A stretch of DNA of 64,000 bases, taken from the NCBI GenBank assembly GCA_000231825.2, contig JH720294.1:1333407-1397406 (forward strand), in the 5' to 3' direction. The stretch is from Tetrahymena elliotti 4EA. Taxonomy: Eukaryota > Ciliophora > Oligohymenophorea > Hymenostomatida > Tetrahymenidae. This document shows, piece by piece, positions 12,488 to 25,055 of the stretch. A program made the position numbers and the translations under genes. The notes below the pieces were generated by a model. That model saw only the letters and a list, made by a program, of their open reading frames with translations, did no database searches and was not told the origin of the DNA. The first letter of the stretch is position 1. The number at the start of each line of letters is the position of its first letter.

Positions 12488-13849
12488 AAAAAATTATTTT
12501 TTTTCAATAATTAAACTAAATTTCTACTTATCAAATTTATCAAAAATTAAATTTTTAATAATGCTTTTGTTCATATTTTTATATTTATTGTATATTTATG
12601 CATTTGGCTTTTTAGAAAAGACTTAAAAAATTGAATTCAGTTTTATCTATCTACCTTTAGTCTTCTTTTTTAAACAATATTTTGATTTAATGCTAGGATG
12701 AGGACTTAATTACTCTTTAGCTTATTTAGTTAAATGAAGCTTGTTTAAAAGCTAAAATTTACTTTTTATTCTTTATAATAATTTCAAATTAATTTAGGAT
12801 GTACATATTAGAGGATATTAAGGTATTATATTATTGAAAAAAAGTGATTGATGGGAATGTAGTTCAATAATAAAGTTAATTATTAATATTTGTTTTTATA
12901 ATAGTAGTATTTAATCATATAAATATAAATCATTTAGATATCATGAATCTGAGATAACTAACTACCCTTCCCCAGGTTGAAGTTTTTTAAAAAAATTTTA
13001 GTTATTTATTTATTAGAAAAATTACATTCTTTTAACCCTCTAAATTTTATTATTTAAAAAAATTGATTAGAAAATGATTTTTTTAAATTTACTGAATTAG
13101 AATTTTAAAAGATAAATTTTTGTTTTTGGATTTAATCTTTTATTTCATAATTAAGAGTAGATTTCGATCTTTTTGTGATAGAGATTTTCAGAATAAATGT
13201 TGATTTTTTTGATGAATTAGAAGTAGCCTTAATAAAAGAAGACTTTATGTAAAATTATTATGAAAGAAAAAAAAATATAAAATTAAAAAATAAAAAATGT
13301 TTCTCGAACAATTGAAAAATGTAAATTCTGATGTCTCTATTAATTAGGCTGTTTCTAGAACTATTCTCTTACTAATTTTTTGATTTTAGTGTTTAAATGT
13401 AAAAGTAATTATGTTGATCAATCTATATTTTTTTAATAAAAGAAGACTGTCTCAACAGAAATCAATCAAATTTATTTCTTCTGTAATACTTTGAATAGTA
13501 ATTCACTTTAAATGTACTCTTCATTTAATTGTTTAATAAATAATTTGTAATTATGTTCGCATTAAATTTATTTGATAGAAATAATTTTGGTTGATTTGGG
13601 GATAAGAAAGAGTATTTACACTTTTATAATTAAGATTAAAAAATTTTGTATATATGTAATTAATTGAAGGAATTTGAAATTAAATTTAGCTTATACTGAA
13701 ATAAATGAATGTATATTTTTTTTACAAAGAGATATAAAAGCAAAGATATTTACAAGAAGAAATTTGATAAATTTTAGGCGTTTTTTTTGTGTATGTTTGT
13801 ATTTATTTTTTAGAAAATAACTAATCGGTTTTATTCAAATTAAGTTTTA
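12488..13849. other. intergenic spacer between convergent genes
   Basis: About 1.36 kb, AT-rich, between the 3' ends of the plus-strand cysteine-rich gene and the minus-strand transporter. I see no coding frame longer than chance, no RNA gene and no repeat array. Confidence 0.6.
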
Positions 13850-15601
13850 TCAGAGAGCGATTAACTTTTATAATTAGTTGTTGTTATTGTTTTTTGAAAG
13901 ATCATCCATTTCGATGCAGTTTTTGGAATTATCTTCTTCGATTTCTTCCAAATGATGATTCAAATCAGCAGATTATTTTTTGAGTTTTGAAATAGGCATT
14001 GCTGAGTTGGAATGCTTACTAATAGAAGAGCGACGCATAGAAATAACAGTGGCAGTAGAGTTTTTATTAAATAATTTAAAGTTTACACTTGCTCTTGCAG
14101 CTATTAATGCATATATTCCATAACCTAAGAATTGGTTTAATCCATTCTTTTCCATAAAATATTAATAAGTAGGCAAAGTAGAAGTTATGGACATGTCAAA
14201 TAAATTGGCCACAGCAAAAGAGAATTAGTGATATTTAACTCTAATAACCTATCTTTAGAACTCTATAACAATGTTCCACATAGTTTCATGAGTTCCCTTA
14301 GCAACAAGGACTGGAAGAAGAGAAGCTAAAGTTTTTAAAATGGGTGAGGTGTCACTGACCCAAGCATCAAGAATAACACTCAAAATGTATGAAAAACCCA
14401 TAACATAGAGACAAGCCATAATTGTATTTTTAAGAGAAAATCTACTCATCAACCAGACAGCAGCAATATTACCCAACAATTCAAAAACAGTTGAAACAGC
14501 TAAGTTGAGATACAAATTACCTTCAAGTCTATTCATAGCAATAACGCAACCAACAAAACTTACTCCTACTACATTCCAAACAAGAGACCAAATCATAATG
14601 TTATTACGTTAAGTAACATCTCTTTTAAACATCATTATGTTATCTTTTAAGATTTCAAATGAAGTTTTATCTTGGTCTTCTTTAGTGATTAAAGTGTCAG
14701 GATTTAATGAAGGTGTTTAATGATGTTAATTATTATTATTGTTGTTGTTATTGTGTTTTTTAGAGTTTCTTTCTACATCACCATTGTTTTAATAAGGATT
14801 TTATACTAAAAAGTCTTCGTTGTGCAACATTAAAGTTGTGTGTGCAAAATCATTATTTCCTTATTGTTTTTATTGATGATTTAATGTGGATTCATAGTTT
14901 TCTAAAAGAGCTGTCTCAAGATGAAGTTATTCTTATTGTATTTCTAATTTTTGAATAACTCTGTGAATGGCAAAAAGAGAGATACCAAGGATAAGATTAC
15001 TTATTCCAGTAAAATAAACCATGTTACTACGCCAGTGACCATCTAAGTATCCAAATAAAATATGAGTAAGCATGACAACAGGCCAAGTGAGATTTAAGTA
15101 AATAACAGAGTTTTCACTCATTTTTCCTTTGAAATGTTTGTAAGTGTAAGAGAAAATAAGGCCAATTAAGAATGAAAAAGAACCAAACCAAAGGAAAAAG
15201 GAAATAGTCAAAAGGATAACATGTTAATAGAAAGCAGTTATGCTTGTAGCAATACCAATAACTAAAATAGGGGTATAAACAGCATAGTGTTCATATTATT
15301 CTTTGATAGGGAATGCAACTAGTAAAATATAAGCTACAAACTTGCCAACATACCCACTAGTCATGATAATAACTTCATAGAACTCACGATCACCGTAAAG
15401 ATCAAGAACCATAGGGATACTAGTAATTTAAGGATAGTCATCTGAGAAATAATATTCAGAGGGATTGCTCATGTCGGGGATTATTTTTTAGGGACGATAG
15501 AAGAGGATAGGAACATTAGTAAATTAGGTTCCTCCCATACCATATGCTGCCAAAAGAAGGAAATATTTAATAGCAATAGCTAATTCAAGATTTTTAATCA
15601 T
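13850..15601 (-). CDS. major facilitator superfamily-type transporter (tandem copy A)
   Basis: Single uninterrupted frame of 583 aa, ATG at 15601, TGA at 13852-13850, no intron. The N-terminal half has about six spans. The region around residues 130-200 has the TM4-TM5 signature of MFS carriers (an FG..SFLIG..FSY span, a GK loop, then GHWRSNMVYFTG, equivalent to the conserved GWR). A long hydrophilic, Asn/His-rich cytoplasmic loop at residues about 222-335 separates the two halves. The second half has about six more spans and carries AKGTHETMWN, like the conserved segment after TM10 of organic-cation/sugar-type carriers. The C-tail is acidic. Substrate cannot be read from sequence. First of three head-to-tail paralogues, and the most divergent of them. 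Confidence 0.7.
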
Positions 15602-18415
15602 TTATTTAGTCTTTAATTTTAATTATTTTTATCTAAGTAAACTAAAATTATCAAAATACTTTCTTTTGTTTTATTATTAATTACAGAAATAAATCTTTAA
15701 TCAGAAGCTCTATCTTTAAATCTATTTTTATTTGTTTCTTAGTTGATCCAAAGAGAACTTTTCAAGAAATTTAAGGAATCTGTCAAGTATCTTTAAAGTA
15801 ATATAATATTGTCTATCTTATAAATAATTCTAAGAAGAAAAATAGAATTGATTGGTTGGTTTAGTCAGTGAATAATGCAATAAATTGAAGTCGATTTCAA
15901 ATATTTGTATCAATTGAAAATTAATTATTTATTTTTAATTTATTTAAAAATGCTAGACCTAGTTAATCTATAAATCAAGAATATTTTTATTTTTTGATTC
16001 ATTAGACGACGAGCCTAACTTAACCTAACCAAGCAACAAACAAACAAACAAACAAACAAACAAACAAATAAAGCTTTTCAAAATTAAATTTGCCTTAACT
16101 ATTTGACTTTTATAATTAAATCATATGGAAAAATAGAAAGACAAAAGAACAATCAATCTTATCAAATTAAAAATTTTCAAGGTAAAAAGATTAATCAAGC
16201 CACCTTTCTTAAGCATTAGAATTTCCAAAAACATTCGCTGATTATTCTTTTGTAATTAATTCTTCTCTTTGGTGAAAAAGAGTAAAATTTCTCATCTCGT
16301 ATTAAGGGAAAGTTAAGCAACCAATGAATGAATGAATGAATCAGTCAATTAAAAAGCAAACATTTTAACAAGCAAACAAAAGATCTCCTTTGAAACATTA
16401 ATTTAAGAGAGGAGTAGAAACAGCTTTCAATTCATTCATTTTTGGTTTTTTTTGAATTTTGTAAAATATTTTAAAAAATAAACTCAATTGTAATTTTTAG
16501 ATTATTCATTTTTGTTAGAAACTAAAACAACTTTAAAACATTTTTTTTTGTTTGTGAGATAAATTGACTTGGATATATTTACCAAATAACGTTTTCTTTT
16601 TTTTAAATTTTACTTTGTTTGCTTTTAGTTTGGTGCTTAGTTTATTAGCTATATATAGTTAATATATATTTAAACATCAGTTCTCATGATTTTGCTTGGC
16701 TTAAATTTAAGTAGAGAGAAGAGAGTGAGGGACCTTTTAATGATTTGACAAAACATTATTTTCAATCTATATTAATTTTGAAACAAAACATAGCGCACTT
16801 AAATTAAATATCTCATATATCAGTGACATAATATAGCAACTTAACAAATACATGGTTGTCATAAAAAACTATCTCATATTTTAATTATTGACAACTTATT
16901 ATTTAATCAAAAGCTATTTCATGTACTAAGTACTTTCTTTTATAATATTATTTCTATAAAATGGGGAGAAAAATATACAAGCTAATATTTTACACATTAG
17001 CTTAAATAATCACTAATTTCTTTTTACATACTTAATTTTACACTTAAGAAATAGAACATATCATTAGGTTCTAGTCATCATAAATAAAAATTAGCTAAGT
17101 AGTCCCTCTTTCAAGTGTAAAAGTGATGGAAAAACTCTTTTTTTAAACGTGTTACTCACATAGAGATGTAAATTAATTTCTTTCGCTTTTCAATTTATTC
17201 TCATGAAGTTATGCTTAATTTAAATACCCTTCAATAAATTTTATCAAATAATTTGTAAAATTTAAATGATTATGAGGAGAAGATCTCTCCTAAATTATAA
17301 AATAAATTTTTATTTTAACCCTTCTTTTTATTTTATATACTCATTTGATTACAATTACCAAAGATTACTTTTAAAAACATCCAATTTTTCTTGTATTATT
17401 AATTAATGTAACAAGAAATTAATACTTTTCTATTTACTTCCATAAAAATTTTTTTCTTTTGTTTCAATACTTCCTTTTGTCCAAGGACAAATTTCTAAAT
17501 TTTCAAATATTTTTGTACAAATTAAGATTTTTTACAGTTTAACTAATATTCACATAAATTGAAAAGTTATTTAAATTATTATTTTCAAAAGTTAAGTTAT
17601 CAACACTATTCTATCATCAAAAATCAATTTATCAATTTCCTTTCAAAATTATGTTTATTAAATATTTAATTTTGCAAAAAATAGCACATGTTTGTTTGTT
17701 TCATATTGAATTTTTAATATTGGTAATTACTTCTTTTTAGTCTAAAAATAGGTTGATTAAAACTAATTTTTAGAGCTTACATAATATACATTTTTAAAAA
17801 ATTAATTAAGAAATTTCTTACTTTGTTTGATTGATTATTTGTTTGTTTCTTTTTTTGATATTAACAATATTTTTTTTAATATTGTAATGATAAGTAATCT
17901 TTTTTAATAAAAGTGAGTTAAACTTGATTATTATTTTAGATAATGAGTAGAATCGAAAATATGAAAGAAATACAAATTTAATTTAGTTTTCTGTATTTTC
18001 AATTTATTTAATATTACTAATTTTTTATTTGAATTATGAAAAATTAGTATTTTTTTTTGTTTTCCTTTAAAATAATTTAAATAGTTAGTATCAACAAATT
18101 AAAGAAAAAAGAATTTATTTTTGATAAATTTTGTAAAAGTGTACTGTAAAATTTCCTTAATTAATTTCTTGAAACTATTTTTTTGACTTAAAAAATGATT
18201 CCAAATAATGAATAAGATAGAAGGATTTGGCTAGAGAATGTAATTTGATAAATATAATCAATACAAGATATTTTATTTTTTAATTAAGTAAAAACAATTT
18301 ATTTATTAGAAATTTATTTTGAAAAGATTGTGATGATAATTATTACATCATATTTGTATCCATCCAATACAAATAATTAATATTTTTTATTAAGAATTTA
18401 AAGTGTAAAATTTGA
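15602..18415. other. intergenic spacer with CAAA microsatellite
   Basis: About 2.8 kb, the longest spacer between complete genes here. It contains the upstream region of transporter A and downstream sequence of transporter B. A (CAAA)8 run lies at 16037-16068 and short AATG/TCAA runs near 16320. No supported exon, tRNA or other RNA gene seen on either strand. Confidence 0.55.
16037..16068 (+). repeat. (CAAA)8 microsatellite
   Basis: Eight perfect tandem CAAA units in the spacer upstream of transporter A. Confidence 0.95.
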
Positions 18416-20017
18416 TCAGATTTTTTCAATTAATTATTTGGTTAATTCTTACAATTCTATGTCTTAGTTAATATTTTTTTCAATGATTTCTTTTGCGAAT
18501 TCTTTTTTCTCTTCTTATTTTTCATACTGAGGAAGAAGTTAAAATTTACTACTGCAAAATGCTGCAAATAGAGAATAGAATCCATAACCTATAAATTGAT
18601 TAAAACCAATTTTTTCCATAGTGTATTGATAATAAGGTAAACCACTGTGCACTACAATATCAAATATATTACCAAACGAGAAACTAAATTATTAATATTT
18701 TATATCCATTATTTCTTTTTATACTTCCAAAAGCAAGTTCCACATAGTTTCATGAGTTGCCTTAGCCACTATAACTGGGAAGATAGAAATAATTATATCC
18801 ATTAAAGTATCTTCGTCGCTTTATCCACCATTAATTGATCCTGTGTTTATGAAGAGGAAAGATACATATGATATACCAATTATATAGAGATTATTTACAA
18901 TAATATTTTTGATTTTAAAGTTCTTAACAAAGTAAATTGAAATAATATTTCCTACCAATTCAAACATCGTAGAAATAAACATGTTGAAAAATATATTTCC
19001 TTTTAATCTATTTAAAGCTAAGACACATCCTATATAACTAACACCGCAAGCACTCCAGCATAATGCCCAAATCATAATGTTATTTCTAAGATTCTTGTTT
19101 TTGTATATTTCTTAACAAAGTTTCTTTAATATTTATATTGAACTCTCTTCGCTTTCCTCATTTTCTATTTATTTTTATTCAGTTTCTTAGTTTTTAAGTT
19201 TTGATTACTTATCTTAATCATCTTAATTTTAACTTTTTGCATTTTAATCTGCCTATTACTAAGACTAGTTATCTAATTAGCTCTACTAGTTTGATACTTC
19301 TAACTTTTACTTTTAACTCTCTTGTTAGTCTAACTTTTCTAATTTAAGAATATATTTTTCTAAGTAAATTAATGCTATTCCTAAAGAAAAGTAGCCAGCT
19401 CCTGTAAAATAAATTAGATTTTCTCTCCATCCTCCAAAAATAGTCTCAAAATAAATGTGGAAAAGCATAATCAGAGACCAAAAAGTATTGAGTATTAATA
19501 CATGATTTTCTCCTATCTTTCCAGTGAAATGAGTGGGTATATATGAGAAAATTTGACCAAAGAAGTAAGATGAGGATCCAAAGTAAAAGAAAAATGAAAA
19601 AACAAGCATTAAAGGAGATGCATAAATCTAAAGTATGCATAAAGAAATTCCAATAGTAATGATTGGAGCAACAAAAAATTAATGGGATTAACTCTTCTTG
19701 ATTGGATATAAAATGAGAAAAACATATGATATATATTTAGCTATGTAGCCAGCAGTAAGAATATAGACTTCCCATATCTCATTATCACCATATAAATCGT
19801 ACTCCATAGGGATACTATATATGCCAGGAAAATCGCTATCAAAAATAGGAGGTTCATTAGGAACAGGATTTTCTATTCTTTTAGGTCTATAAAAAAGAAC
19901 GGGCACACCTGTGAATTAAACGCACTGCAAGCCATAGCAAATAAGAATTATAATAAATTTGATGACCTTAGCCTTTTCGTATGTTTTCAAACTTTGAAAT
20001 TCTGCCAAATAATTCAT
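18416..20017 (-). CDS. major facilitator superfamily-type transporter (tandem copy B)
   Basis: Single frame of 533 aa, ATG at 20017, TGA at 18418-18416, no intron. Start chosen because MNYLAEFQSLKTYEKAKVIK precedes the first span and aligns with copy C. The segment VQFTGVPVLFYRP after TM1 is shared with copies A and C, as are PM..DLYG (in the first external loop), GYIAK (TM2 end), the FGSSSYFFG span, FTGKIGEN, GGWRENLIYFTG and AKATHETMWN. The central cytoplasmic loop is Ser/Glu/Gln-rich. The tail has a charged Glu/Lys stretch. Copies B and C are clearly closer to each other than to A. Substrate unknown; membrane location inferred from about 12 predicted spans. Confidence 0.7.
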
Positions 20018-21330
20018 GGTATCTCCTTTACTAACTAGCTAAATACAAATGTTAAATTTGATTCGACGCTACTTTTTTAAATTGTATTTTTTTTAATTAT
20101 TGATTATAACTAATTCTTTTACTCTTACTTTAAATGATTCTCTTTTGACACCTCTGATCTAATTTTAATTTACTTCTTCAAATCTTTAATATGACCAAAA
20201 AGCATTTGTGTAAATTTCTTATATAATCACTTATCTAACAATAACAAACTCTAAAAAAACCTTTGGTGATAGGATATAAAGCTATTCTTATTTATTTCTT
20301 AATTTTATCCCAGCTTACTTGTTTCAAAATAACTTTAAAACCAAAAATTATTTCTTACCTTAATTTATTGAATTGATTGCAAAGATGATTTAAAAAATAT
20401 CTAATAGAATTTCTGGCATTATTTTAGATATTTCAGAGAAAAAATATTTAAAATTAAAAAAGAAAATATTCGTTTTGCTAACATTTTTATCTAGCTTTAT
20501 TTTATGATTTTTTTTCTCTCAAAAATTGAAATAAATGATGAGAAAAGATAAGGAATAAATCTAGAATAAATATTACTCTTCCATGAAAAATAAGTTAATT
20601 AAATTTTTTAACTCAAATTAAATTTATTCCAAAATATTTTAATTATTTATTATTTAAATATCTTTATTTTTTTACATATTGAAATCAGAAGAATTTTTAA
20701 ATTTTTGAACATTAATTATTTTTAAATTACAAATTTGGTAGTTTTTTCTATTTATCATATTTCCAAATATATTAATAACCTTTGGGTTTTATTTAGAAAT
20801 ATTAAAATTTAAAAAATATATATGGGTTTTTTCAAATATTCATATTTTGGTAAACTCAGAAAATATTTTATTTTTGAATAGATTTCTTTAATTAAATAAT
20901 GGAGTTTGTAATTCTTTAAGTATTAGGATAATTAATTAACCACAAAATCAGCTGAATATATTTGGTAATACTTATTTTAATAAAATAAAATGTAAGCAAG
21001 TAAATAATTATTCATACAATAACTTTTATTTTAATTTCATAAAAGAAGTGTTGATTAATAAGTAAAGATTTTTAGATAAATAAAAACAGATTATCTCTGA
21101 GTAGAACTATCTTAAATTGGTTTTAAAGTATTTTTGATTAAAGAAAAACTGAATTTTTATTTAGAGAAATATACTAATGAGGTGAATCATAAATAGTAAA
21201 TATTTATTTTTTTAGAGATTAAATCAAAATAAGTAAAAAACTAAAAATAGTTCGTATACAAAAATGTGTAAATAATGATGAAATAAATTAAAAGTTTTTT
21301 AATTTATTTTTTAAACAATAAAGGATATGG
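20018..21330. other. intergenic spacer between transporter copies B and C
   Basis: About 1.3 kb of AT-rich spacer holding the presumed promoter of copy B and the 3' end of copy C. Nothing else supported. Confidence 0.55.
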
Positions 21331-22923
21331 TCAGACTTTTTCAATTAATTATTGAGTTAAATCTTTTAGCTCTACATCTGTGTTATTTTCTATTGATTCT
21401 TTTGGATTATTTTTTTGCTCTTCTAGCTTTTCTTATTCAGGAAGGAGTTTAAATTTACTACTATAAAATGCTCCAATAAGAGAATAAACTCCATATCCAA
21501 TGAATTAATTAAATCCTAACCTTGTCATAGTGTATTAATAATAAGGCAAACTACAAAAGATTCCAATATCGAATATATTCGCAAATGAGAAACTAAATTA
21601 TTAATATTTAATGTCCATAATTTGCTTTTAAACTTCTAAAAGTAAGTTCCACATAGTTTCATGAGTAGCCTTAGCTACTATAATTGGAAAGAGTGAAATT
21701 AAAATATCTATAACTGTATCCTGTTCGCTTTATCCTGAGTTTAATTACCCCGGGTTTAAAAAGATGAAAGAGACATATGAGATACCAATTATGTAGAGAT
21801 TAGTGATGATAACATTTTTAATTTTATATCTTTTAATAAGGTAAATAGAAAGGATATTTCCAAAAACTTCAAACACTGTTGAAACAATTAAATTGAAAAA
21901 CAGATTTCCTTTGAGTCTATTTAAAGCTAAGACACATCCAGTATAGCTAACTCCAACTATACTCCAGCATATTGACCAAATGAAGATATTTTTTCTAAGG
22001 TCACTATTCTTTTAGACTTCAAAGTAGATGTTCTTAAGCATTTAAAATGAACTCTCTTCTTTTTCTTCATTTTCTATTTATTTTTAATCTGTTTCTTACT
22101 TGTTTTCTTTAGTGGCCTATTTTTCTTCTTTTACGAAGTTATCTGCATTTGTATTTATTTATTGTAAAGGCTATGAATCTAAGTTTTTAGATTAATTCTA
22201 AATTTCTTACTTTGACTTCAAATTTTATTCTTAATTCTTCAATTCAATATTTTGAATGTACTTTTCTAAGTAAATCAAAGCTATTCCTAGTATTAAGTAT
22301 GTTGTTCCTGTAAGGTAAATTAAATTTTCTCTCCATCCTCCATAGAAATACTCAAATATTATATGGAAAAGCATAATTACAGACCAAATTGTATTGAGAA
22401 TCCATACATAATTATCCCCTATCTTTCCAGTGAAATTATTGGGTACATAAGAGAAAACCTACCCAAAGAAGTAAGATGAAGCTCCAAAATAAAAAATAAA
22501 TGAGAACACAAGCATCAAAGGAGATGAATAAATCTCAAGGACACACAAAGATATCCCTATAACTAAAAGAGGATAGAAGAATAATTTGTGTTATAAGCTC
22601 TTCTTAATTGGATACAACATCAAAACAACATATGCCATAGATTTAGCAATATAACCTGCAGTAAGAATATAAATTTCCCATATCTCATCATCTCCATATA
22701 AGTCATACTCCATAGGAATACTATTTATACCAGGGAACTCATTATCAAAAAGAGGAGGTCCATTAAGGTTAGGATTTTCCACTTTATTAGGTCTATAGAA
22801 AAGTACTGGTACACCTGTAAATTAAACACACTACATTCCATAGCAAATAACAATAATAATAAACTTAATGACTTTGGCCTTTTCATATGTCTTCAAATTT
22901 TGAAATTCTCTGTAATAGTCCAT
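21331..22923 (-). CDS. major facilitator superfamily-type transporter (tandem copy C)
   Basis: Single frame of 530 aa, ATG at 22923, TGA at 21333-21331, no intron. Near-duplicate of copy B at both ends: MDYYREFQNLKTYEKAKVIK at the N-terminus and QQLIEKV at the C-terminus, where B ends QQLIEKI. The external-loop motif IPMEYDLYGDDEIWE and the TM2-end GYIAK are kept, as are the GGWRENLIYF segment and the THETMWN segment in the second half. The central loop between the two six-span halves is Gln/Glu-rich and poorly conserved against B. All three copies point the same way, consistent with unequal crossing-over. Substrate not predictable from the sequence. Confidence 0.7.
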
Positions 22924-25055
22924 TCTTTTCAAATATACTTTTTTATTGAAGATAAATAAAATAATTAGTAGTCAAATGTGACGCTTTTTTTTGTAAATTG
23001 TATTTTTTTAAATTATTAATATTTATATTTGTAAATTGATTGATTATTGATATTTAAAGGTTGAATTAATCAGATTTAAAATACAAATCTTGGGAAATTT
23101 AAAAAATATATTTTGATTAATTTTTGATTTCTTATGACACCTTATTTATTTAAAATACTAAATAATTAATTAATTTGATATGTAGTCATTAAAATAGCCA
23201 ACTTAACTTAGGGTAGCAACAGCAATCAAACAACAATATTTGGTAAGATAGGTTAGATTTATTTGTATGGTAAATTGAACAGAAAATAAGAAAACAAGAT
23301 TTGATAAAAATTCTTATTTTCGTCCTATTGACTAACTAAAAAAATAAGTATTATTTAAATATAAATTCAGATTCGAGATATTAGGTCATTTCTGATAGAT
23401 AATAATACTTACGAATATAGAAATAATAATTTTTGATAGAATTCTGATTAGAAAAATTTAGAAAACAAAAATATTTTTGTGGATAAAAAAACATATAATT
23501 AAAATGGGAATTCATGATTTAATTAACATTTCTACTTACTCAAAAAAAAAGATACTATTTTAATAAAAATATAGATTCAAGGCAATAGGTAAATTTCATT
23601 ATTGTAAAGCGCAACAAAAGTGTTTTTTTGGATAAAATTACATTTAATTATATTTAGAAAACAAGATTTAATTAAAATTCTTAAATCCAACTAAAAAAAT
23701 AGATATTATTTAAATAAAAATCTAAATTTAAGAAAATAGATTAATTTTGAACCTCATGCTTATAGATTTAGATGAGAGATTATATAAGAAATGTATTATT
23801 GCTGACAGAATTATTTTAAAATCTAGTAATACTTTCAATAATAAGTTATTTTTATGTTTTTATTTAATAAGTATCCAAAAATATATAAAAGAATTTAATT
23901 TTTGTTTTACTTAAAAAAATTAAAAAAAAACTTTTATAAAATTGGATGGAGGTTAATTAAATTTTGCTTAAAAAGTAAAGTGAATGAAAAGAAAAGCAAA
24001 AGTAGATCTTCAATTCTGAGTAAATGATTTGCTGCTTATGAATTATAATTTTGATTCAACATAATGATTCATTTAAAAAGTTTAATATTATTATTTAGTA
24101 TGTAGGTATTTTCACAATTTCAATTTACTTTATCATGAAGTAAGAAGTTAGCTGATTGTAGTTATATATTTTTAAATAAGTTTAAAACCTGATTATATTA
24201 AGTATTTTTCTATATTCCCTTACATTTCCTAATAAATTATTTAATTAAATTAAAAATAATACTTGAATGAAATGATTCTTTAAGACTGTTCGAGGAGATA
24301 AAATTTTAAAAAAGGGAAAATATATGAAAACAGAAAGAAGGTCTAAGCAAATAAAACCAAACTTACAGCTTTTAAAGCTTATGTTATATATATTAATAGT
24401 AGGTTGATTTTAATTATCAAATAATTAATATTTTTAACTTTTAAATGTATTCTCATGTAATAATGGGTATTTAATGTGTCAATTAATTAAATTACTTATA
24501 TCTACTTTAAATATATTGATGAGATTATTAACATTAATAAATAATGTACTTTTGCTGATGTTTATTATTAGCTTATTAAATATTTTCTTTTAATATAATA
24601 GAAACTAAAAAAATATGGAATAATGAAAAAATTTAAAAAAAAACAAAATCTATTAGAGATTAAAGATGTGCTGAGGTTAAATATATTTAAATAAAAATAT
24701 AAGTAATTAGCTCATAATGTGTTTGGATTAGCTTACTTTTAACAAATATTTGAAAAGATTGATTAGAATAGGAATTTAAGAAAAATAGCAAAGAATTTTA
24801 AAAAAGTAATAATGATGAACAAAGATAAAAGAATAAAATATTTAAGTAAAAGTTGAATGAGTTAGTTAGTGTATAATATATGAAGTATATTAAGCAATCA
24901 ACAGAAGCATTATGGATGGATAGGTATATAAATTATTAATTTATTTATTTATAAATTAATGCTTTAAACTAAAAGATAATATTAGTATATAAAAAGTAAG
25001 GCTTTCTTTATTAAAATTAAAACATTTTCATACATTTATTTATTCATTATTTTAT
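22924..25055. other. intergenic spacer with diverged direct repeats
   Basis: About 2.1 kb between the start of transporter C and the end of the Lon gene. No coding frame is supported. Three diverged direct repeats occupy about 23290-23740; the rest is AT-rich and featureless. Confidence 0.55.
23290..23740. repeat. three diverged direct repeats
   Basis: Three related segments, about 23290-23395, 23500-23605 and 23648-23738. Each runs AAAACAAGATTT-like, then a run of AAATTCTTA, then ACTAAAAAAATA(A/G)(G/A)TATTATTT, then an A-rich tail ending near GGTCATTT or AGATTAATTTT. The linkers also match: TTTTTGTGGATAAAA... after copy 1 and TTTTTTTGGATAAAA... after copy 2. Only partly conserved, so an old tandem duplication. 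No coding potential seen. Confidence 0.6.
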
